From Sphingopyxis sp. CCNWLW2 (lineage in GTDB: Bacteria; Pseudomonadota; Alphaproteobacteria; Sphingomonadales; Sphingomonadaceae): DNA of 64,000 nucleotides. The stretch lies in NCBI RefSeq assembly GCF_037095755.1, contig NZ_JBAWKJ010000002.1:930001-994000 (forward strand), in the 5' to 3' direction. The notes below the pieces were generated by a model, which saw nothing but the letters and a program-made list of their open reading frames with translations, was not told the origin of the DNA and ran no database searches. Each line of letters begins with the position of its first letter. Within the stretch, counting starts at the first letter, position 1. Shown here piece after piece: positions 59,742 through 64,000 of this stretch. A program made the position numbers and the translations under genes.

Positions 59742-61309
59742 TTCTTGTCCTCCACGGGCTTCAGGTCGAGATCATGATAATCCCAGCTGAAGTCGGCGAT
59801 CTTGCTCACCGCCTTCATCGTCACCCCGGTGATCTTGCCCTCGGCGTCGAGCGCAAAGGTCACATAGGCGGGCTCGATCGCGGGGTCGTCGAAATCGGTG
59901 ACGAAGCTGTCATATTGCCAATGCTTGAGCCGCCCCGCCATCTGCGGCGTCGAGGTGAAATCGATCGTCAGGCCCTTCGCACTCGATCCGACGACGATGT
60001 CGCCATACCAGGGGTCGCGATAACGCCCGGCGTAGCCCGCGAGCGCGAGCGACGGTCCCGACTTCGCGGGCGACGCCTTGGACTGTTTCAGAAACTCGAC
60101 CCCGCCCGCGAGCCGCGACTGATACCAATCCTCCCATTTCTGGATCCAGCCATAGTCGGGCTGATCCAGATAATGGTCGAGCAAATCATAGGTGAGGCCG
60201 AGCAGCATGCCGCTGTCCTCGCTGTTCATCATGATCGCGAAGCCGACATTTTTGTCGGGGATCATCACGACACGCGTGATCGAACCGAAGACCCCGCCGC
60301 CATGCTGGATGATGCGGTGGCCGCGATAATCCTGCACCTGCCAGCCGAGCGCATAGGCCTGCTGCGTCGGCTGCGCGGGCTTGAGCTGGTCGGGAAGCGG
60401 TGAGATCGGCATCGGCGTGACGGGCGCCCACATTTCGGCCGCCTGCTTCTCGCTGAACAGGCGTTTGCCATTGGGGAGAGCGCCATGCGCGAGCTGGATC
60501 TTGAGCCACGCCGCCATGTCGTCGGCGCTGAGCGCGAGCCCGCCCGCCGGCGCGCCGTTGCGGCCGAGTTCGTCGCGTTCGTTCAGCGCCTGTTGGTCGC
60601 CGAGCCCTCGCAGCGGACCGTTCAGTCGCGCGTGCGGCCACGACCGGTTGGGAATGCGGAAGCGGTCTTCGCTGTCGCTCGTCGCATTCTTCATGTCGCC
60701 CGCGCGGAGCACGCGCGCACGGATGAAGTCCTCCCATGTCTGCCCGGTGACTTCCTCGATCAGCTGGCCGGCAACGGCATAGAGGATATTGTCATAGGCA
60801 TAGGCCGAGCGGAAACTCGTCTGCGGCTTGAGATAAGCTACGCGTTCGACCGTCTGCTTGCGCGTGAGGTGTGTGCGCGGCACGAACATCAGGTCGCCCT
60901 GCCCCAGCCCGAGCCCGCTGCGGTGGACGAGCAGGTCGCGGATCGTGATTTCGCGCGTCACCCACGCATCATACATGCGGAACCATGGCATATGCTTGAT
61001 GACGGGATCGTCCCACGCGATCTTGCCCTCGTCGACGAGGATCGCGAGCGCAGCGGCGGTCATCGCCTTGCCGGTCGAGCCGGTCTGAAAGATCGTCTGC
61101 TCGTCGACCGGCGCCTTGTCGCCGATCTTGCGCACGCCCCAACCGCGCGACAGCGTCGTCTTGCCGTCCTCGACGATCGCGATCGACACGCCCGCCGCAC
61201 CGACCTTCTTGCGCAGCGTCTCAACGCTTTCGCCGATATCGGCGGGCGGTTCGGCCCATGCGGGCACAGCGACCGACAGCATCAGCGACAGGGCAAGCAG
61301 GCGTTTCAT
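59738..61309 (-). CDS. Serine hydrolase of the beta-lactamase/DD-peptidase (class C) family
   Basis: The 523-aa product has a signal peptide (MKRLLALSLMLSVAVPAWA). SxxK is in FQTGSTGKAMTAAAL, YxN is in SAYAYDNILYAV, and IIQHGGGVFGS stands for the KTG element. A C-terminal DUF3471-like beta domain (residues about 420-520) follows. Such enzymes include D-aminopeptidases, D-esterases and carboxypeptidases. GGAGG precedes the ATG at 61309, and the gene overlaps its upstream neighbour by four bases. In this operon a D-amino-acid peptide substrate is plausible, though not proven. Confidence 0.88.
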   Translation of the reverse strand: MKRLLALSLMLSVAVPAWAEPPADIGESVETLRKKVGAAGVSIAIVEDGKTTLSRGWGVRKIGDKAPVDEQTIFQTGSTGKAMTAAALAILVDEGKIAWDDPVIKHMPWFRMYDAWVTREITIRDLLVHRSGLGLGQGDLMFVPRTHLTRKQTVERVAYLKPQTSFRSAYAYDNILYAVAGQLIEEVTGQTWEDFIRARVLRAGDMKNATSDSEDRFRIPNRSWPHARLNGPLRGLGDQQALNERDELGRNGAPAGGLALSADDMAAWLKIQLAHGALPNGKRLFSEKQAAEMWAPVTPMPISPLPDQLKPAQPTQQAYALGWQVQDYRGHRIIQHGGGVFGSITRVVMIPDKNVGFAIMMNSEDSGMLLGLTYDLLDHYLDQPDYGWIQKWEDWYQSRLAGGVEFLKQSKASPAKSGPSLALAGYAGRYRDPWYGDIVVGSSAKGLTIDFTSTPQMAGRLKHWQYDSFVTDFDDPAIEPAYVTFALDAEGKITGVTMKAVSKIADFSWDYHDLDLKPVEDKK

Positions 61310-62445
61310 GGCAAAGCCTCCATATGGGGAGCGATGGACGGACGCAGCAGGCGCCACGTCCCGATGGTGATAAGCGGCAGGACGAACACCGCCAGGAACA
61401 GCCAGGCGAGGAAGCGGTATCCGCTCGCGATCAGGTCAACGAGGCCGATCTCGCCCGCGACGAACATGCAGCCGGTGAGGATGACCGCGCCGATGATCGC
61501 GCGCGCTCCAGTCGAGAGCGGTGGCCTCCCGCGGCTCTCGATCGCGCCCGAAATGCGCTCGTTGATCGCATGGACCGAACCCGCACCGCTTTCGAGCAGC
61601 GCAGCGAAGATCATCACCTGAAACAGGACATGGAAACCCGGCACCGTCATCTGGCGGAGCAGGAAGTCCGAAGGCAAAGTCTCGTCGCCGATCGCGGGAT
61701 AGAAGGCCATCATCGCGACGAAGAAGAGGATCGCGGGCAGCATCGACAACGGCCCCGCGATCAGCCCGGCCACCACCGCATCGCGCTGATGCCGGAGGTG
61801 GCGCAGCACGGGCAGAATCACCACCGCGCCGACGATATTATAGCTCGCGTAAGTGAGTCCGCCCGCCATCCAGTTACCCGACGGCGGCGGCGCGTTCGCG
61901 AACCCCTGCCCGATCAGCCCGCCGAAGCTGGCGAGCGCGAGGATCAGGAAGAGTCCGTAGACCGCGTAAAGCAGGATCGAGACATATTTGAACATCTGCT
62001 CGACCGCGCCGGTGCCCCAGGCGGTGACCGCAACGATCGATACCGCGAGCAGCACCACGCCCGCGAGTTCGGGCCAGCCGAAAGTCGCGGCGCCAATCGC
62101 CCCCGCCGCAGCGCCGAACACCGCAAGGATCAGGACGACGAAGATGATGTAGGCGACCTCGAACGCGACCCAGGCAGGACCAAGAAGCCCTTTGAAAAAG
62201 CTGCGATAATCATAGGCACCGAGTTTGAGCGCGAGCGCGAAGGTCAGCGCCGCGACGACGCTCCAGACCAGCGTCGCGAGCAGCATCGCGGACAGCCCGC
62301 CCCACGGCCCCGACGGCACGAAATATTCGGCCAGTTCGCGCCCCGTCGCATAGCCGCCGCCGATGATGACGGCCTTCAGCGCAAATCCGGGCAGCAGGTA
62401 GCGCTGGAACCAGCTCGACCCGCTGCCCGTCTCGCCCACACTCAC
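61306..62445 (-). CDS. YkvI-family membrane transporter
   Basis: The 379-aa product has about ten membrane helices. The opening helix contains KAVIIGGGYATGRELAEYF, similar to the first substrate helix of APC-type permeases, and LLESGAGSVHAINERI lies near the eighth helix. It fits the YkvI/BCCT-like family of uncharacterised amino-acid-type permeases. GTG start overlapping the stop of the dgcN-like gene (GTGA). Likely function: import across the inner membrane of the product made or transported by the rest of the operon. Confidence 0.8.
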   Translation of the reverse strand: MSVGETGSGSSWFQRYLLPGFALKAVIIGGGYATGRELAEYFVPSGPWGGLSAMLLATLVWSVVAALTFALALKLGAYDYRSFFKGLLGPAWVAFEVAYIIFVVLILAVFGAAAGAIGAATFGWPELAGVVLLAVSIVAVTAWGTGAVEQMFKYVSILLYAVYGLFLILALASFGGLIGQGFANAPPPSGNWMAGGLTYASYNIVGAVVILPVLRHLRHQRDAVVAGLIAGPLSMLPAILFFVAMMAFYPAIGDETLPSDFLLRQMTVPGFHVLFQVMIFAALLESGAGSVHAINERISGAIESRGRPPLSTGARAIIGAVILTGCMFVAGEIGLVDLIASGYRFLAWLFLAVFVLPLITIGTWRLLRPSIAPHMEALP

Positions 62446-63482
62446 GCGAGAACGCTTTCGACGAGCGCGTCAAAGGCGCCGCCGCCACGGATCGGATCGG
62501 CGACCGGAAGCCCGAGGCGGGTACGTTCGGCCGCCATCAGCGCTTCGGCCGCGTCGGCCCCATAGCTCGACGTGTTGAAGCTCACGCCGCCGCAACGGAT
62601 CGCGGGATTGGTACGGCTGCCGAGGCGGATCGTCATGTCGATGACATCCTCGACCGACGGCAAGGCAAAGCTTTCCATGCCGAGAATCACGCTGCGCGTC
62701 GGGTCGTGACAGACGACGAACACATCCGGCTGGCTGCCGTGGAGCAGGCCTAGCGACACCGGGGCATAGGCCGGATTGAAGATCGACCCCTGCCCCTCGA
62801 TCACGTCCCAATGGTCTGCGGACGCATCGGGACTGAGCATTTCGGCCGCGCCCGCCTCGAAGTCCGAGATCACCGCGTCCATCGGCATGCCGCCGCCCGC
62901 GATCATAATGCCCGTCTGGCCGGTCGCACGAAAATCGGCATCGAGGCCACGCTGGGCGAACGCCCGGTGCAGCGCGAGCGCGGTATATTTCTTGCCGAGC
63001 GCGCAGTCGGTGCCGACGGTCAGCAGCCGCTTGCCGGTGCGCTTGCGCCCCGTCCCCACCGGTATCGCGGGCGGCGGGGTGCGGATATCGATGAGCCGCT
63101 GCCCCGTGCGCGCAGCCGCCTCGACGAGCGCGGGAACACTCGTCAGCTTGGTATGAAGCCCGCTGATAATGTCGAGCCCCGCTTCCATCGCCTCGACGAG
63201 CACGGCGACCCAGGATGCGCCGATGATGCCGCCCTGATTAGCGACGCCGATCACCAGCGACCGCGCGCCTGCTGCCCGCGCGTCGGCGGGCGACAGGCGC
63301 GGCAGGCCGGTCGAAACGGTGCAGCCGTCGATTGCCCATTCGCCTGTGCAGCGATCGCCCGCCCAGTCGGCGAGACCAAAGGCGGTCTTGGCATAGCTCG
63401 CATTGGTCGTGTCACCGAGGAACAGCAAATAAGGCTGCGGCAGGGTCAGGCTGCCCTCCAGCCTGCCGATAGGCGCGTTCAT
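62442..63482 (-). CDS. DUF1611 (DgcN-like) P-loop protein
   Basis: The 346-aa product has a Rossmann-like N-terminal domain and a P-loop domain with LLTVGTDCALGKKYTALAL (Walker A-like GTDCALGKKYT) and GGMPMDAVISDFEAGAAE. This is the DUF1611 family, whose characterised member DgcN is a D-glutamate N-acetyltransferase of D-Glu catabolism. The ATG at 63482 has GGAG nine bases upstream; a longer TTG start is less likely. It lies 20 bases after the TonB receptor and overlaps the YkvI gene by four bases. Confidence 0.82.
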   Translation of the reverse strand: MNAPIGRLEGSLTLPQPYLLFLGDTTNASYAKTAFGLADWAGDRCTGEWAIDGCTVSTGLPRLSPADARAAGARSLVIGVANQGGIIGASWVAVLVEAMEAGLDIISGLHTKLTSVPALVEAAARTGQRLIDIRTPPPAIPVGTGRKRTGKRLLTVGTDCALGKKYTALALHRAFAQRGLDADFRATGQTGIMIAGGGMPMDAVISDFEAGAAEMLSPDASADHWDVIEGQGSIFNPAYAPVSLGLLHGSQPDVFVVCHDPTRSVILGMESFALPSVEDVIDMTIRLGSRTNPAIRCGGVSFNTSSYGADAAEALMAAERTRLGLPVADPIRGGGAFDALVESVLA

Positions 63483-63502
63483 CTTGTCCAACTCCAATTC
63501 GC

Positions 63503-64000
63503 TCAGAAGGCCATGTCGAGCGCAACGCCGATCGTCCGCGGCTGCAACGGCGAGATCGCGAGGAAGCTCGGCCGGTTGAGCCCGTCGGCCATCGTCGACC
63601 GCGCCATCTCCCCCTTATTGTCGAGCAGATTGCGGGCATATGCGCGCACTGTCCAGTGATCGCCCAGGGTCACCGACGCGTTGAGGTCGACCGACGTATA
63701 GGCTTTGGCGCGCGCGACGAGCGGATCGCTTTCAACCAGCGACAGGCGGCTGCTCGCGTGGCGGACGCCGACGCCAAAGCTGCCCTTGTTGTCGCCGCCA
63801 AGTTCGAATTCATAATCGGCGCGCAGCGCACCGCTGAACTTCGGCACCGCAGGCAGACGGTCGCCGTCGACCCCGCTGATGTCTGGCACATCTTCGCTGA
63901 GCACCGCGTCGGTGTAGCTGCCCGTCGCGCTGATCGTCAGGCCGGGCGTCGGACGCAGCGCGAAGCTGCCTTCGATGCCCTTGCTCCGCGCCTTGCCGCC
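63503..64000 (-). CDS. TonB-dependent receptor, C-terminal part (5' end outside window)
   Basis: The frame is open to the window edge, giving the last 165 residues. They show outer-membrane barrel strands (GVGVRHASSRLSLVESD, AYTSVDLNASVTLGDHWTVRAYARNLLDN) and a final strand TIGVALDMAF ending in Phe. The NLLDN motif near the end is typical of TonB-dependent receptors. Because the DgcN-like gene follows by 20 bases on the same strand, the receptor probably belongs to the same operon and brings in its substrate. Confidence 0.88.
   Translation of the reverse strand, partial: GGKARSKGIEGSFALRPTPGLTISATGSYTDAVLSEDVPDISGVDGDRLPAVPKFSGALRADYEFELGGDNKGSFGVGVRHASSRLSLVESDPLVARAKAYTSVDLNASVTLGDHWTVRAYARNLLDNKGEMARSTMADGLNRPSFLAISPLQPRTIGVALDMAF

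Overview
The window is GC-rich chromosomal DNA from an alphaproteobacterium of the order Sphingomonadales. It looks Sphingopyxis-like, judging by the protein set: several TonB-dependent receptors, a Slam/TbpB-like surface lipoprotein pair, a carotenoid/stilbene cleavage oxygenase, MASE1-GGDEF, DUF2218 and DUF4197 proteins, and the short palindromic repeats typical of this group. The genus is inferred from overall character and was not tested by search. There are no tRNA or rRNA genes, no CRISPR array, no insertion sequence and no recognisable prophage.

Layout. 1-5 kb: 3' end of a Slam outer-membrane protein, its probable TbpB-like lipoprotein substrate, an L,D-transpeptidase-like protein, ArsC and RecF. 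5-6 kb: a near-consensus sigma-54 promoter drives a 42-aa membrane peptide and a PspC-domain protein; a cassette-like hypothetical gene follows. 6-14.7 kb: rpoC and rpoB with their own promoter. 14.7-22.8 kb: DUF4197, a diguanylate cyclase, TetR plus carotenoid oxygenase, an ATP-grasp/nucleotidyltransferase pair, and an Ala/Pro-rich membrane protein. 22.9-24.2 kb: rplL-rplJ with leader and promoter. 24.2-31.4 kb: GNAT, PadR-DUF2218, DUF2975-XRE (three copies of a TATCG-N5-CGATA operator), zinc-ribbon protein, amino-acid permease, pterin dehydratase, a metallopeptidase-ccmA-ccmB-VOC operon and a second cassette-like hypothetical gene. 31.5-34.6 kb: rplA, rplK, a TesB thioesterase, nusG, secE. 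34.8-42.7 kb: MFS transporter, TetR, and a complete RND tripartite pump. 42.7-49.6 kb: AlkD-like protein, class A PBP, membrane patatin, DUF421 pair, small membrane protein. 49.8-53.8 kb: SGNH hydrolase and TonB receptor. 53.9-58.6 kb: dctA with divergent dctB-dctD. 58.6-64 kb: a tightly coupled operon of TonB receptor, DgcN-like protein, YkvI-like permease, serine hydrolase and M19 dipeptidase.

How the parts work together. The transcription/translation genes usually found as secE-nusG-rplKAJL-rpoBC all lie on the minus strand in that order, but unrelated genes separate them into at least three units; rplJL and rpoBC each have a recognisable sigma-70 promoter. The accessory regions are mainly envelope functions: nutrient uptake through TonB receptors, efflux, peptidoglycan synthesis, and envelope-stress genes. 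The best candidates for something under-described are the four-gene overlapping operon at 58.6-63.5 kb, which I interpret as uptake and breakdown of D-amino-acid-containing peptides; the sigma-54-controlled PspC locus; the DUF2975/XRE autoregulatory unit; a DctD-like regulator lacking the GAFTGA loop; and the ATP-grasp/nucleotidyltransferase pair.
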